This document shows positions 25,583-34,835 of a DNA stretch of 64,000 bases, piece after piece. Both the position numbers and the translations under genes were made by a program. Each line of letters starts with the position of its first letter. The first letter of the stretch is position 1. The stretch comes from Yersinia nurmii (lineage in GTDB: Bacteria > Pseudomonadota > Gammaproteobacteria > Enterobacterales > Enterobacteriaceae): positions 1-64,000 of the forward strand of contig NZ_CPYD01000005.1 of assembly GCF_001112925.1 (NCBI RefSeq). Reading direction: 5' to 3'. Under the pieces are notes generated by a model. It made no database searches and was not told where the DNA came from. It saw only the letters and a program-made list of their open reading frames with translations.

Positions 25583-27088
25583 TCACACCAGAGTGGTTTT
25601 CGCTGCCAGTCTCGGCAAACGCTTTTCATCCAGCTTACCGTTTGGGGTGAGCGGCATTTCACTGAGCAAATGTAGCTGACTGGGAATCAGATATTCCGGC
25701 AGTCTGTGGGCCAAATCACAGAGAATACGACAAGGCTCCGGCGCGCAGACCGGATAACACTGACATAGAGTCGCAAATGCCAACAGTTTTTCCTCAGAAC
25801 CCAATCGCTGAACAACCACTTTGACCTGCTGTAATAACGGGCACACGCGGATCAACTGTGATTCCACTTCGGCAATATCGATCAGATAGCCGCCGATTCG
25901 GACCTCTTCTTCTATACGCCCTAAAAATTGATAATGCCCGCAAGGCAGTTTTCTGAACTTATCGCCGGTACGGTACAAGCGTAACCTTTGGCCCGGTATT
26001 GGCTGCCATTCGATAAATCGCTGGGCGGTTAGCTGCGGTTGGTTAAGGTATCCCCGCGCCAGCCCGAGGCCAGAGAGATAAAGCTCCCCCGCTTCCCCCG
26101 GCAAGCATTCGGCACCGTCTCGGTCCAAAATCCAGGCCTGATTTCCAGTAACCGGTTGACCAACATGAACTTGCTGGCCAAGGGAAATTCGCCCATAAAG
26201 AGCCGTTACCGTACATTCCGCCGGGCCGTACAGATTATAAAGCGCTACGCGATCTGCCCAGCGTTCGGCCAGATTTTGTGGGCAATCCTCGCCCCCGATA
26301 GCAATCAGCGGCGGTAACCCTTCGGCCTGAACATCAAGACGAGCTAACAATGCGGTAGGTAAAAATAAGTGGCTGCTGCGGCTGTTGACAATAGCCGCGG
26401 TTTCCCCGCTGCCAAGAGCCAACTCTCCTCCGCAGATTAACGGTAACAAAGCGGCCATATTACCCGCGTCAAACGCCAGAGATAAGGCGTTATACACCCG
26501 GCTGTTGGCGGTAACCTCCAACCCTTTAGCATGATCTTTCAATAAATTAGCCAAAGCGCCATGTTCGATCATTACCCCTTTCGGCACGCCTGTGGAACCG
26601 GAGGTATAGATAATTAAAGCCAACTGCTGGGGACGACGAACCACCTGTGGCGGTTGGCTGCCCGACCAGCGTTGAATACCGCGAAGAAATCCGGAAGAAG
26701 TTATATCGAAATAGCGGGCACAGGGCCACAGCGCCAGTGAATCACCGCTGCCAACGCCAAGAATCACGCTTAGCCCAGCGTCGGCGACCATATGGCTAAG
26801 TCGCCCAAGCGGGTAATCCATATCCAGCGGCACGTAGCAGGCTCCGGCTTTCCACACCGCCAGCAGTGCCACCAGAAAATAGGGATCGCTACCGGTGAGC
26901 ACACCGATCCTTGAATGCTCACCTATTCCCTGTTTATTCAGCCAGTTAGCAATACGATTCGCATCTCTTTCCAGCTGAAAATAGCTTATGATTCCCTGTT
27001 GGGCATTCCTTGCCGCAATACGATCTGGTGTTAATCGATTCCAGATCTCGATCAGGTCAGTGACCGTTTCTTCCATCGGATAATCCAT
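25583..27088 (-). CDS. Stand-alone NRPS-type adenylation protein in the siderophore operon
   Basis: A 501-residue amino-acid adenylation domain with all core motifs (LIIYTSGSTGVPKGVMIEHGAL, LYGPAECTVTA, GELYLSGLGLARGY, YRTGDKFRKL, LTPNGKLDEK) but no carrier or condensation domain. By-eye alignment of the ten specificity positions gives D-A-M-L-A-G-L-V-T-K, a hydrophobic pocket unlike that of EntE or the serine module. It starts by TGATG overlap on entA and is the last gene of the operon, where entH lies in E. coli. It may charge a carrier protein in trans, edit, or add a substituent to the siderophore. Substrate and partner are unknown. Confidence 0.85.
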   Translation of the reverse strand: MDYPMEETVTDLIEIWNRLTPDRIAARNAQQGIISYFQLERDANRIANWLNKQGIGEHSRIGVLTGSDPYFLVALLAVWKAGACYVPLDMDYPLGRLSHMVADAGLSVILGVGSGDSLALWPCARYFDITSSGFLRGIQRWSGSQPPQVVRRPQQLALIIYTSGSTGVPKGVMIEHGALANLLKDHAKGLEVTANSRVYNALSLAFDAGNMAALLPLICGGELALGSGETAAIVNSRSSHLFLPTALLARLDVQAEGLPPLIAIGGEDCPQNLAERWADRVALYNLYGPAECTVTALYGRISLGQQVHVGQPVTGNQAWILDRDGAECLPGEAGELYLSGLGLARGYLNQPQLTAQRFIEWQPIPGQRLRLYRTGDKFRKLPCGHYQFLGRIEEEVRIGGYLIDIAEVESQLIRVCPLLQQVKVVVQRLGSEEKLLAFATLCQCYPVCAPEPCRILCDLAHRLPEYLIPSQLHLLSEMPLTPNGKLDEKRLPRLAAKTTLV

Positions 27089-27855
27089 CAGGCCGCCAGA
27101 GTTGCGCCACCATCCACGACCATATCCTGCAACGTAATATGGCTAGCTAAATCTGAAGCCAAAAACGCCACCGTTTGAGCAATTTCCGCAGGCGTAGCGA
27201 TTTTCCCCAGCGGGATTCCGAGCTTGTACTGCTGAGGAAAGCCGGCGATGGTGCGCTGCTCGGCGTCTGGCGTTTGCCACATTCCGCGTTGCATTGGGGT
27301 ATCAGTCGATCCTGGCGAAACCAGATTGCAGCGCACGCCATAAGGCGCTAACTCCAGCCCAACGCAATGGCTGAAACTGGTTAGCGCCGCTTTAGAGGCA
27401 CAGTAAGCGGCCATTTGCATACGCGGCACATGAGCCGCATTTGAGCCAATGCTGACTATCGCGCCGGATCGCTGCCGCTTGAACACCGGAATAAGCTGTT
27501 TTAACAGATAAAAAGCGCCAGAAACGTTGACGTCAAAACACTGCTGCCAGTCATCCAGACTCAAGGCTTCAGCTTCTCCCATACGCAAAATACCCGCCGC
27601 GTTCACCAACACATCGATGCCGGACACAACCTCAAGCCGTTGCTCACAAACGTCCGCCACCTGCACTGGCTGGCTAATATCCAGCACTGCCGTAGTGAAA
27701 GGATATTCTTCATTGGGAAAGTTTTTATCCAAGCCAAATACTTCCGCGCCCAGCGCCGTGAATAATTTAGCCGTTTCAAAACCGATGCCCTGACCCGCAC
27801 CGGTCACCCACACACGTTTACCGGTGAAATCCATTTGTGCCATTGTGCCAGCCAT
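27088..27855 (-). CDS. entA: 2,3-dihydro-2,3-dihydroxybenzoate dehydrogenase
   Basis: A 255-residue short-chain dehydrogenase that oxidises 2,3-dihydro-DHB to 2,3-dihydroxybenzoate. The NAD-binding motif is WVTGAGQGIGFETAKLF. VNAAGILRMG, the catalytic Ser in IGSNAAH and the YCASKAA triad residues follow. The C-terminus has LQDMVVDGGATL. The start overlaps the entB stop (TAATG). A second ATG at 27843 (MAQMDFTGK) is closer to the E. coli start. Confidence 0.95.
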   Translation of the reverse strand: MAGTMAQMDFTGKRVWVTGAGQGIGFETAKLFTALGAEVFGLDKNFPNEEYPFTTAVLDISQPVQVADVCEQRLEVVSGIDVLVNAAGILRMGEAEALSLDDWQQCFDVNVSGAFYLLKQLIPVFKRQRSGAIVSIGSNAAHVPRMQMAAYCASKAALTSFSHCVGLELAPYGVRCNLVSPGSTDTPMQRGMWQTPDAEQRTIAGFPQQYKLGIPLGKIATPAEIAQTVAFLASDLASHITLQDMVVDGGATLAA

Positions 27856-28739
27856 TATTTCGCCCCAGCCGCCCGATGTTTCTCAAACAGTGCCCACCAG
27901 CCGTTTAAGCTTGGAGATTTCGCCAGATCGACAAAACTTAGCTCAATGCCTTGCTGACGCCATTCGGTCACCAGCGCCATGATATGAACGGAATTCAGGC
28001 CGTAATCGATCAAATTTTCATCTTCATCAAAGTCTTCGGCATTTTCGTCAATCAGCGCCAGGAGCTGTGCTTTTAAGCTTTCTTTGCTGAATCTATTATC
28101 ACTTTGGTTTGCTTCACCCAGCAGTTCCTCAGTGAAAATCACACGTCCGCTACGCGTCGCCACGTATTTCAGCGCCATCAGATGCTCTTCCAGCGAGAAA
28201 TCAGCCACCGCGTCCGCCACCATAAACGGCTTAATATCTTTCATAAAAGCGTCCGTTGCAGTAATCATGCAGCCAATGTGGCCGTAGATACCGCAGATCA
28301 CCAACTGGTCACGCCCCATTTCCTTCATCATTTGCTCTAACGGCGAGCGATGGAATGCGCTATAGCGCCATTTCACCAAAATCTCGTCGTCTTCATCCGG
28401 CGTTAACGCACTCACTACCCGCTGCTTGGCCGGATGATCATTTAAACCCGCGCCCCACATGTCATTCAGCAGCGCCCGATCTTCCGGGCTTTGATTATTA
28501 GGTTGGGCGGTATAAATCACCGGTACGCCCTGACGTTTACAGTAGCGACGAATGTCGGCAATATTGTCGATCACACGATTAATCATTGGGTTATTATCAC
28601 CGTAGAAGCTGACAAAGTAGTCCTGCATATCGTGAATCAGCAGCACGGCTTTGGTCGGATCGAACTGCCAGCCCACTTTATTTGCCGGAACATGTTCTGC
28701 CTGTGGCAGCTGATAAGCAGAAAGAGTTGGAATCGCCAT
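27855..28739 (-). CDS. entB: EntB isochorismatase / aryl carrier protein
   Basis: A 294-residue two-domain protein. The N-terminal isochorismatase (about 1-205; AVLLIHDMQDYFVSFY, WRYSAFHRSPLEQMMKEMGRD, ICGIYGHIGCM) makes 2,3-dihydro-DHB. The C-terminal aryl carrier domain carries DHB on the phosphopantetheine arm at Ser250 in DYGLNSVHIMAL. I start at the ATG at 28739, preceded by AAGGA and matching the EntB N-terminus (MAIPTLSAYQLP). The frame is open further upstream into entE. Confidence 0.96.
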   Translation of the reverse strand: MAIPTLSAYQLPQAEHVPANKVGWQFDPTKAVLLIHDMQDYFVSFYGDNNPMINRVIDNIADIRRYCKRQGVPVIYTAQPNNQSPEDRALLNDMWGAGLNDHPAKQRVVSALTPDEDDEILVKWRYSAFHRSPLEQMMKEMGRDQLVICGIYGHIGCMITATDAFMKDIKPFMVADAVADFSLEEHLMALKYVATRSGRVIFTEELLGEANQSDNRFSKESLKAQLLALIDENAEDFDEDENLIDYGLNSVHIMALVTEWRQQGIELSFVDLAKSPSLNGWWALFEKHRAAGAK

Positions 28740-28749
28740 GAAAAAATCC

Positions 28750-30381
28750 TTATTCACTGATGCTGATTTGGGTCTGAATGGTTTGTCGCAGTAGTCGTTT
28801 GTCGATCTTCCCGACCGGTGTAACCGGTAGGCTATCGACCATTTCAAATCGGTCCGGCAGCTTGAATTCCGCCACGCCGATGCCACGCAGATATTTGCGT
28901 AAGTGGAGCGGTTTGAGGCTGGCATCGCGAGTTACCACAAAAGCACAGCTTTTTTCACCCAGCATTTCATCAGGCATCGACACCAGCGCAGCGTGGATGA
29001 TGCTCTCGTGGGTTAACAGCAGATTTTCGACCTCTTCGGCGGCAATTTTTTCGCCCCCGCGATTGATTTGATCCTTCTCACGCCCAACAACGCATAGGTA
29101 GCCATCTTCGGTCATCTTTACTAAATCGCCAGAGTGATAAAATCCTTCATCATCAAAGGCTTTCGCATTGTGTTCTGGGCTACGGTAATAGCCACGGAAA
29201 GTATATGGCCCGCGAGTGACTAACTCTCCCGCTTCTCCCAGAGCAACTGGCTGACCGGCACTGTCCAGCACCCTAACTTCATCATCGGCGCTGATAGGGC
29301 AGCCCTGCGTGGTGAAAATACGCTCGTCGCTATCGTCCAGACGAGTGTAATTCACCAAGCCTTCGGCCATTCCCAGTACTTGCTGCAACTGACAGCCCAG
29401 TACCTGCGGAATCCGCCGTGCCAGAGACTCACTCAGTTTGGAGCCGCCGACCTGCAACAGTTTCAGGCTGGCGAGATCCTCTGAGCCAAAATGCTCGGCA
29501 GCCTGCAGCCACAGAGATACAGCCGGCGGAACCAATGAGGTCATGGTGATTTGATGACGTTTAATCAGCGGGAAACAGCTCATAGCGCTTGGTTCTGGAG
29601 CTAAAACTACGCAGCCACCGCCATAAAAAATACCCAATGCGCCGGGCGAACTGAGCGGATAGTTATGCGCCGCAGGCAGCGCACACAGATAGCGGGTATT
29701 TTCATCATTTTGACAAATATCTACGCTGCCTCTGACGCTGTAGTAATAATCATTGTGAGTTCGCGGAATCAGTTTCGGCGTCCCGGTACTGCCACCGGAA
29801 AGTTGGAAAAAGGCGACTTCATCCGCTGCAGTCGGTGAGAAATCAGGCAACTCGCCGTCTAATTCTTCATACAGCATGGCCGGCAACAATGGCGCATAAT
29901 CATTCGCACCATCAATAACCACGAATTCAAGAGAAGGCACTGACTGCTGCAATTGCTGCGTAAAGGCCGCGTCACCAAACAAAGCGTGGCTGGCGGAGGC
30001 AATCAACAGGCGCGGCTGAATTTGTTCAGCGTAAGCATTCAGCTCCAACCGATTGTGGCTAAATAAGGCATTTACCGGTGCCACGCCGATTTTCAACAGC
30101 GCGAAATACACCAAATAAAACTCGGCAACGTTGGGTAATTGCACCAAAGCCGTATCACCATGCCCCAGTCCCTGACCGGTTAATCTGGCGGCCAGTCGAT
30201 CCGAAGCACGATTCATTTCGGCATAGCTGAACTGGCGTTCACCACAAATCACCGCCATTGCCTGTGGACGCCATTGGCACTGTCTGGACAGCACATCCGT
30301 CAGCGGTAAATCAATCCAATAGCCTTTTTCGCGATATTGACGCGCAAACTCCGCAGGCCAACGGGTAAACTCGATACTCAT
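28750..30381 (-). CDS. entE: 2,3-dihydroxybenzoate-AMP ligase
   Basis: A 543-residue aryl-acid adenylating enzyme that activates 2,3-dihydroxybenzoate and loads it on EntB. Core motifs are [83 protein letters not shown] and the final [13 protein letters not shown] lysine. It starts by ATGA overlap with entC and ends 10 bases before entB, so the operon is tightly coupled. Confidence 0.96.
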   Translation of the reverse strand: MSIEFTRWPAEFARQYREKGYWIDLPLTDVLSRQCQWRPQAMAVICGERQFSYAEMNRASDRLAARLTGQGLGHGDTALVQLPNVAEFYLVYFALLKIGVAPVNALFSHNRLELNAYAEQIQPRLLIASASHALFGDAAFTQQLQQSVPSLEFVVIDGANDYAPLLPAMLYEELDGELPDFSPTAADEVAFFQLSGGSTGTPKLIPRTHNDYYYSVRGSVDICQNDENTRYLCALPAAHNYPLSSPGALGIFYGGGCVVLAPEPSAMSCFPLIKRHQITMTSLVPPAVSLWLQAAEHFGSEDLASLKLLQVGGSKLSESLARRIPQVLGCQLQQVLGMAEGLVNYTRLDDSDERIFTTQGCPISADDEVRVLDSAGQPVALGEAGELVTRGPYTFRGYYRSPEHNAKAFDDEGFYHSGDLVKMTEDGYLCVVGREKDQINRGGEKIAAEEVENLLLTHESIIHAALVSMPDEMLGEKSCAFVVTRDASLKPLHLRKYLRGIGVAEFKLPDRFEMVDSLPVTPVGKIDKRLLRQTIQTQISISE

Positions 30382-31574
30382 GGCAAGCGTCCCTGTGATT
30401 GAATTCCCAATGCATTCAGCATGGTGCCTAACTTAGCTTCGGTTTCGGCCCACTCTAGCGCTGGCTGTGAGGCCATCACGATTCCGGCCCCAGCAAACAG
30501 GCGCGCCTGAGTGTCATGCAGCGTTGCGCAGCGAATCGCTACCGCCCACTCACCGTTGCCGTCTTCATCACACCAGCCGACGATACCGCTGAATAATCCG
30601 CGTTCGAAAGGCTCTAACTGGTTGATTAACCGACGAGCTGATTCCGTTGGGAACCCACAGAGCGCTGGCGTTGGATGTAATAGGCAAGCCAGTTCCAACA
30701 CCGAGGTTTGGGCACTTTCCAGCTCGCCGCTGATAGCAGTAGAAAGGTGCCACAGTGCGGCGGTGCTAATCAGGGAAGGCTGAGTCGGGATATTTAACGA
30801 GCGGCAATACGGCGTCAGTAAGCGGCGAATTTCATCGATAACCAAGCGATGCTCATACTGATCCTTTCCGGAATTCATTAAGGCTTGAGAAACCACACGA
30901 TCGCCTTCTGCCGTTGCTTGACGTTTTGCCGAACCGGCTAAGGGGTTGGTATAAACCCGATCGCCGTCCTTACGTACCAGCAGTTCCGGACTAGCGCCCA
31001 GCAACACACCGCCTTTACTCAGAGGAATGTGGAAATGAAACGCACCTGGATTTTGGCGTAATAAGTGATTGATAACTCGATTAGGATTGATCGGTGTCTC
31101 AGTTTCAATCTCTAAAATTCGCGACAATACCGCCTTATGGATTGCCCCTCGACGAAAGGTTTCAACCGCCTGAGAAACCGCCTGTTTAAAGCCGTCCTCA
31201 TTAGGCAGACTACGCCACTTAGCGACAGAAACCTGGTCTTCTGATGTATCTGGTGCAGCAGAAACCAGTTCCTGACGATCGAGAAATTGATAGGATTGAG
31301 GAATGAATAACTGGGTAGGCTGGCTAATATCGAAGGGAATAGCGCCGACAACGATAGGACGTTGCAGACCATCGGCGCGCGCTTTGATAAATGCCTTCTG
31401 GATCGATTCTTGTAGCGTACCGGGGTATTCCGCACCGCCTTGTGCTCGTTGAGTGATTCGTTCCGCCACCCCCTGTGTTTTTATACTCCGATATGCTGAA
31501 GTGAATAAAAACGCTGAGGAAGTCGCTGAAAAAAGTGGGTTATCCAAACGCTCTTCAGTGCCACTGTGTGCCAC
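30378..31574 (-). CDS. entC: Isochorismate synthase
   Basis: A 398-residue isochorismate synthase that diverts chorismate to siderophore synthesis. The start is a GTG at 31574 with a strong GGAGG five bases upstream. The frame extends to 31625, but the extension is translated from the operator region. Motifs: [74 protein letters not shown] and the final [23 protein letters not shown] (Mg2+-binding glutamates). It is the first gene of the entCEBA-A operon, behind a Fur-type palindrome. Confidence 0.95.
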   Translation of the reverse strand: MAHSGTEERLDNPLFSATSSAFLFTSAYRSIKTQGVAERITQRAQGGAEYPGTLQESIQKAFIKARADGLQRPIVVGAIPFDISQPTQLFIPQSYQFLDRQELVSAAPDTSEDQVSVAKWRSLPNEDGFKQAVSQAVETFRRGAIHKAVLSRILEIETETPINPNRVINHLLRQNPGAFHFHIPLSKGGVLLGASPELLVRKDGDRVYTNPLAGSAKRQATAEGDRVVSQALMNSGKDQYEHRLVIDEIRRLLTPYCRSLNIPTQPSLISTAALWHLSTAISGELESAQTSVLELACLLHPTPALCGFPTESARRLINQLEPFERGLFSGIVGWCDEDGNGEWAVAIRCATLHDTQARLFAGAGIVMASQPALEWAETEAKLGTMLNALGIQSQGRLP

Positions 31575-31596
31575 AAAAACCTCCACCACGATGTAA

Positions 31597-31622
31597 ATAG
31601 TAATGGTAATAATAATTACTAT
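31597..31622. promoter_or_regulatory. Fur box between entC and fepB
   Basis: Arms ATAGTAAT (31597-31604) and ATTACTAT (31615-31622) flank GGTAATAATA, an AT-rich dyad that resembles overlapping Fur heptamer repeats. Its location between divergent entC and fepB matches the Fur-controlled entC/fepB region of E. coli. Confidence 0.75.
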
Positions 31623-31743
31623 CATTCCCTTTTAAGCGTGGTAAATTACGACGAAGCAGTTACATTGTCAATGTATGTAAATGTCCCACTAATCATTTTT
31701 GATTATATGGACAAGCCAGAAAAATAGGAGATTCAACTAAGCC

Positions 31744-32793
31744 ATGTCCCTTTTTTTTCATAGCATTACGCCGAAAGCCCGCCGCGTAGCCTTTCCGGTC
31801 TTTTTTTGCTTGCTGGCTCTTTTGGGCTTGAGCGGATGTAAACCGGCGGATGAAACGACCCAGATTTCCCCTACGCCGCCGCCAGCCAGCGAAACCAATG
31901 GTCAATGGCCACGCACGGTTCATACCGCCAGAGGCGATGTGCAGCTTGAGAAAGAACCGCAACGCATTGTTTCTACAAGCATTACTATGACTGGTACTTT
32001 GTTGGCAATCAATGCGCCGGTTATTGGTACGGGCGCAACCGTTCCTAACACCACGGTTGCTGACGATCTGGGCTTCTTTACTCAATGGTCAAAAGAGGCA
32101 AAAGCCCGCAATCTGGTGCCTATGTACCAAACTGAGCCGAATGCAGAAGCGGTGGCCGGTATGAATCCTGATTTGATTATCATTTCAGCTACCGGCGGTG
32201 ATTCAGCCTTGAAGCTGTACGAGCAGCTTTCAGCCATTGCTCCAACTCTGGTAATTAATTACGACGATAAAAGCTGGCAGGAACTGGCGCTAACGCTGGG
32301 TCATGCTACCGGCCACAAAGCCGATGCCGAACGAGTAATTAGCGACTTTGCCAAACGTCTGGATCAGGTAAAAAACAGTATTACGCTACCGCCACAACCG
32401 GTTTCAGCCTTTGTGTATCAGGCTGGGGGGCAAACCGCCAACCTATGGACTGCAAACTCGGCGCAGGGAAAGTTATTATTGGAGCTGGGCTTTACGCTAG
32501 CCACTGTCCCTGAATCTGTACTAGGTAATACCAGTATGGGACATCGTAAAGATATCATTCAGTTAGGCGGCGAAAAGCTGGCGGAAGGGCTAACCGGCAA
32601 TACCTTCCTGCTATTCTCTGGCGATAGGCCCGCGATAGAGGCGTTGGAAGCGAATAAGTTTCTCTCCCACTTACCGCCACTCCAGCAGAACCGCGTTTAT
32701 GCGATGGGTAACGATACTTTCCGCCTGGATTACTACAGCGCCAGCAATATGTTGCAGCGAATTGAGGGGCTGTTTAAGAGAGGTTCGGTTTGA
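31744..32793 (+). CDS. fepB: Ferric catecholate siderophore-binding protein FepB
   Basis: A 349-residue type III substrate-binding protein delivering the iron-siderophore from the periplasm to FepDGC. The N-terminal signal has a lipobox-like LGLSGC (Cys32). A proline-rich linker (SPTPPPASE) leads to the fold starting RTVHTARGDVQLEKEPQRIVSTS. ISATGGDSALKLYEQLSAIAPT and DIIQLGGEKLAEGL are FepB-like. It is divergent from entC across the Fur site. Confidence 0.93.
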   Translation: MSLFFHSITPKARRVAFPVFFCLLALLGLSGCKPADETTQISPTPPPASETNGQWPRTVHTARGDVQLEKEPQRIVSTSITMTGTLLAINAPVIGTGATVPNTTVADDLGFFTQWSKEAKARNLVPMYQTEPNAEAVAGMNPDLIIISATGGDSALKLYEQLSAIAPTLVINYDDKSWQELALTLGHATGHKADAERVISDFAKRLDQVKNSITLPPQPVSAFVYQAGGQTANLWTANSAQGKLLLELGFTLATVPESVLGNTSMGHRKDIIQLGGEKLAEGLTGNTFLLFSGDRPAIEALEANKFLSHLPPLQQNRVYAMGNDTFRLDYYSASNMLQRIEGLFKRGSV

Positions 32794-33362
32794 TTTTGAT
32801 CTTAAGAGCGTATTTAAGCTGCTGAAGGTTGGAATTGGATACAGGCCTCAAAGCGTAACAGTTCGGTTTCTCCTCACCTACCGTGAAAGCTTTCAAGCAG
32901 GGTTGGCAGTCACCACAGCCCTGCTCCCGTGCTTAGCGCGAGGCCTACGAGCTTGCTCAGGATGCCATGCTATCTTGGCCCTGTGGCTCAAGGTGCGCTT
33001 CCTGATTACGCTTTATTAAAATCAAAACCATTTGTTACGAATCACAATTTGTCTTTCGCCTTCGATATAGCTTTTGATCTTGAAGAACACATATCAGCCT
33101 GCCGAGTGAAGAACAGAGCATAGGGCAAGCCGCTATGGACGGCGGATTGAGGCGCCATGAACAGGGATGCGAACAAAGCCATCCCGTCAGCTGGTGTAAT
33201 GAACGAGGTGTCCTGCAAAGCAGACGGGCGGCTTTGTGCGGAGTGTTAAAACTCGCACCTTCGAGCCTTGACTCGGTTGAGGCTGCGAACGTGAGGCATT
33301 CACCAAGTGAATACCCCGATTCCCCGCCCCGCGACCGCTTTCAGAAGGCAAACAAACAAGAA
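32794..33362. repeat. Structured intergenic element between fepB and entS
   Basis: About 570 bases without a conventional gene, richer in GC than other intergenic DNA here and full of short inverted repeats, for example AGCAGGG...CCCTGCT (near 32896-32926) and GCCGCTATGGACGGC (near 33129). E. coli has no such block at this place. Its compact, partly palindromic nature suggests a dispersed intergenic repeat. It contains the short frame at 33157-33249. Confidence 0.4.
33157..33249 (+). CDS. Possible 30-residue protein within the intergenic element
   Basis: ATG at 33157 to TAA at 33247-33249 encodes MNRDANKAIPSAGVMNE then VSCKADGRLCAEC, with three cysteines. I recall similar short peptides being annotated in related genomes, which would fit a multicopy element, but cannot confirm it. 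No strong ribosome-binding site is seen. Coding status is doubtful. Confidence 0.25.
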   Translation: MNRDANKAIPSAGVMNEVSCKADGRLCAEC

Positions 33363-34640
33363 TTAATTCTCTTTCGCTTCCTCTACGTTCAGCGTCACTT
33401 CCTCTAGCTCGGCGCTCCCCATCGAAGCCTGGCGCAAAGGCCGAACGCAAACCGCAATAACCGCCCCTAAACCCGCAGCAGCGACTCCATAGGATAACGC
33501 AGCTAAAGCCGGTGTCATCAAACGCGCCAGCAAACCTAATCCCAGTGCGCCCAAAGACTCGCCGGTAACAAACTGCACATTCCACAGGCTATTAACTCGC
33601 CCCAGCAATGCGTCCGGTGTATGACTCTGAACCAAAGTATATTGCAGCAATCCGCTGATCGAACTCAGATAGCCATACAACACCAGTCCCGGTAATGCCA
33701 AATAGAAATTATTGGTCAAACCCAGCGTTGCGATAGACAAAAAGGCAGCAATAGACGCATACATCAACACCAAACCGGGGCGGCGAACCTCTGCTACCCA
33801 ACCGCTAGTAAAAGCTCCGATAGTTGCCCCTAACGGCACAACCGAATACATAATGCCAATCTGCGAAGCACCAACGTGATAAGTATTTTCTGCCAGCGCA
33901 GGGAACAGCACGCGAATCGCTCCGACCATGCTAACCAACGTCCCCAACAACACGACCGAGCCAACCACTTTATTACTCAATACGAAGGAAATACCACTGG
34001 CCAACGCGCGCAACGGATGTTCATGCTGCGTCACCGTCGGTTTCATTTGCGGTAAACGCAACAGCGGCAGCAGCGTCAGCATCGTACCCGCAGCCGCAAT
34101 ACCGTAGTTCCAACCCACACCGCCGTAAACAATAATCAGACCGCCAATAGCCGGTGAAAGAATTGCCCCCAAACGTACGGTCAGCATGCTCAAACCGCCC
34201 GCCGCCGCCAGATTTTCACGTCCAACCAGCGATGGCGTAGCCGCCATTAACGCCGTCATGCCCAAAGCGCCGAAAAAACCGTCCCAAGTTGCCAGCACGT
34301 ACAGCACCCACAGCGAAGGCGTGGCGGCAAAAGCGTTGATACTCAGACCAACAAAACCCAAACCACAGGTAAAACGAGCGAATAAAATCAAACGACGTCG
34401 ATCGAGACGATCGGCCAACACACCGCCCAGCAGCAGGCCAATAAACATGCCCAAGCCATCTAACGTGACGGCTAACCCTACCTGCAAGGTAGAGCCGGTC
34501 ATCGCCTGGATTTGTACCGGCACCGCAACGGTAAGCATCCCCAAGCCTAATACCGAGATCAGGCGAGCAATAAATACCGCCCGAAAATTTGCATTATTCT
34601 TTAACAGGCTGAAATCCAAGAGAATGGGTGACTTTGCCAT
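33363..34640 (-). CDS. entS: Catecholate siderophore exporter EntS (MFS)
   Basis: A 425-residue, 12-segment MFS exporter that moves newly made siderophore out of the cytoplasm. LDFSLLKNNANFRAVFIARLISVLGLGMLTVAVPVQIQ matches the EntS start. ADRLDRRRLILFARFTCGLGFVGL, TWDGFFGALGMTALMAATPSLVGRENL and LLGRVNSLW follow. Divergent from fepD across a Fur region, as in E. coli. Confidence 0.94.
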   Translation of the reverse strand: MAKSPILLDFSLLKNNANFRAVFIARLISVLGLGMLTVAVPVQIQAMTGSTLQVGLAVTLDGLGMFIGLLLGGVLADRLDRRRLILFARFTCGLGFVGLSINAFAATPSLWVLYVLATWDGFFGALGMTALMAATPSLVGRENLAAAGGLSMLTVRLGAILSPAIGGLIIVYGGVGWNYGIAAAGTMLTLLPLLRLPQMKPTVTQHEHPLRALASGISFVLSNKVVGSVVLLGTLVSMVGAIRVLFPALAENTYHVGASQIGIMYSVVPLGATIGAFTSGWVAEVRRPGLVLMYASIAAFLSIATLGLTNNFYLALPGLVLYGYLSSISGLLQYTLVQSHTPDALLGRVNSLWNVQFVTGESLGALGLGLLARLMTPALAALSYGVAAAGLGAVIAVCVRPLRQASMGSAELEEVTLNVEEAKEN

Positions 34641-34780
34641 GATTATCTAATCCATTAATGTCGACAGAAATGCTGCCGGACATGGCCCTATTGACCGAAA
34701 AAAGTGTATTGTCACGCGGATACTGGCAGAATTTTGCTGATGTAATCCAATAATGACTCGTGCTAACATAGCGCAAATAA

Positions 34781-34816
34781 ATAATAATGATAATCAAAAC
34801 GATAACAATAATCATT
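34781..34816. promoter_or_regulatory. Fur box(es) between entS and fepD
   Basis: AATAATGATAATCAAAAC followed by GATAACAATAATCATTTT gives two adjacent matches to the GATAATGATAATCATTATC consensus, 20 bases before the fepD start. A shared Fur-controlled region for divergent entS and fepDGC is known in E. coli. Confidence 0.82.
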
Positions 34817-34835
34817 TTATTAAAGAAGAATCGTT

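Noticed and set aside
33187..33585. 132-codon frame on the minus strand overlapping entS
   Set aside because: Arg/Gly-rich, overlaps the 3' end of entS in another frame and the intergenic element; no family resemblance.
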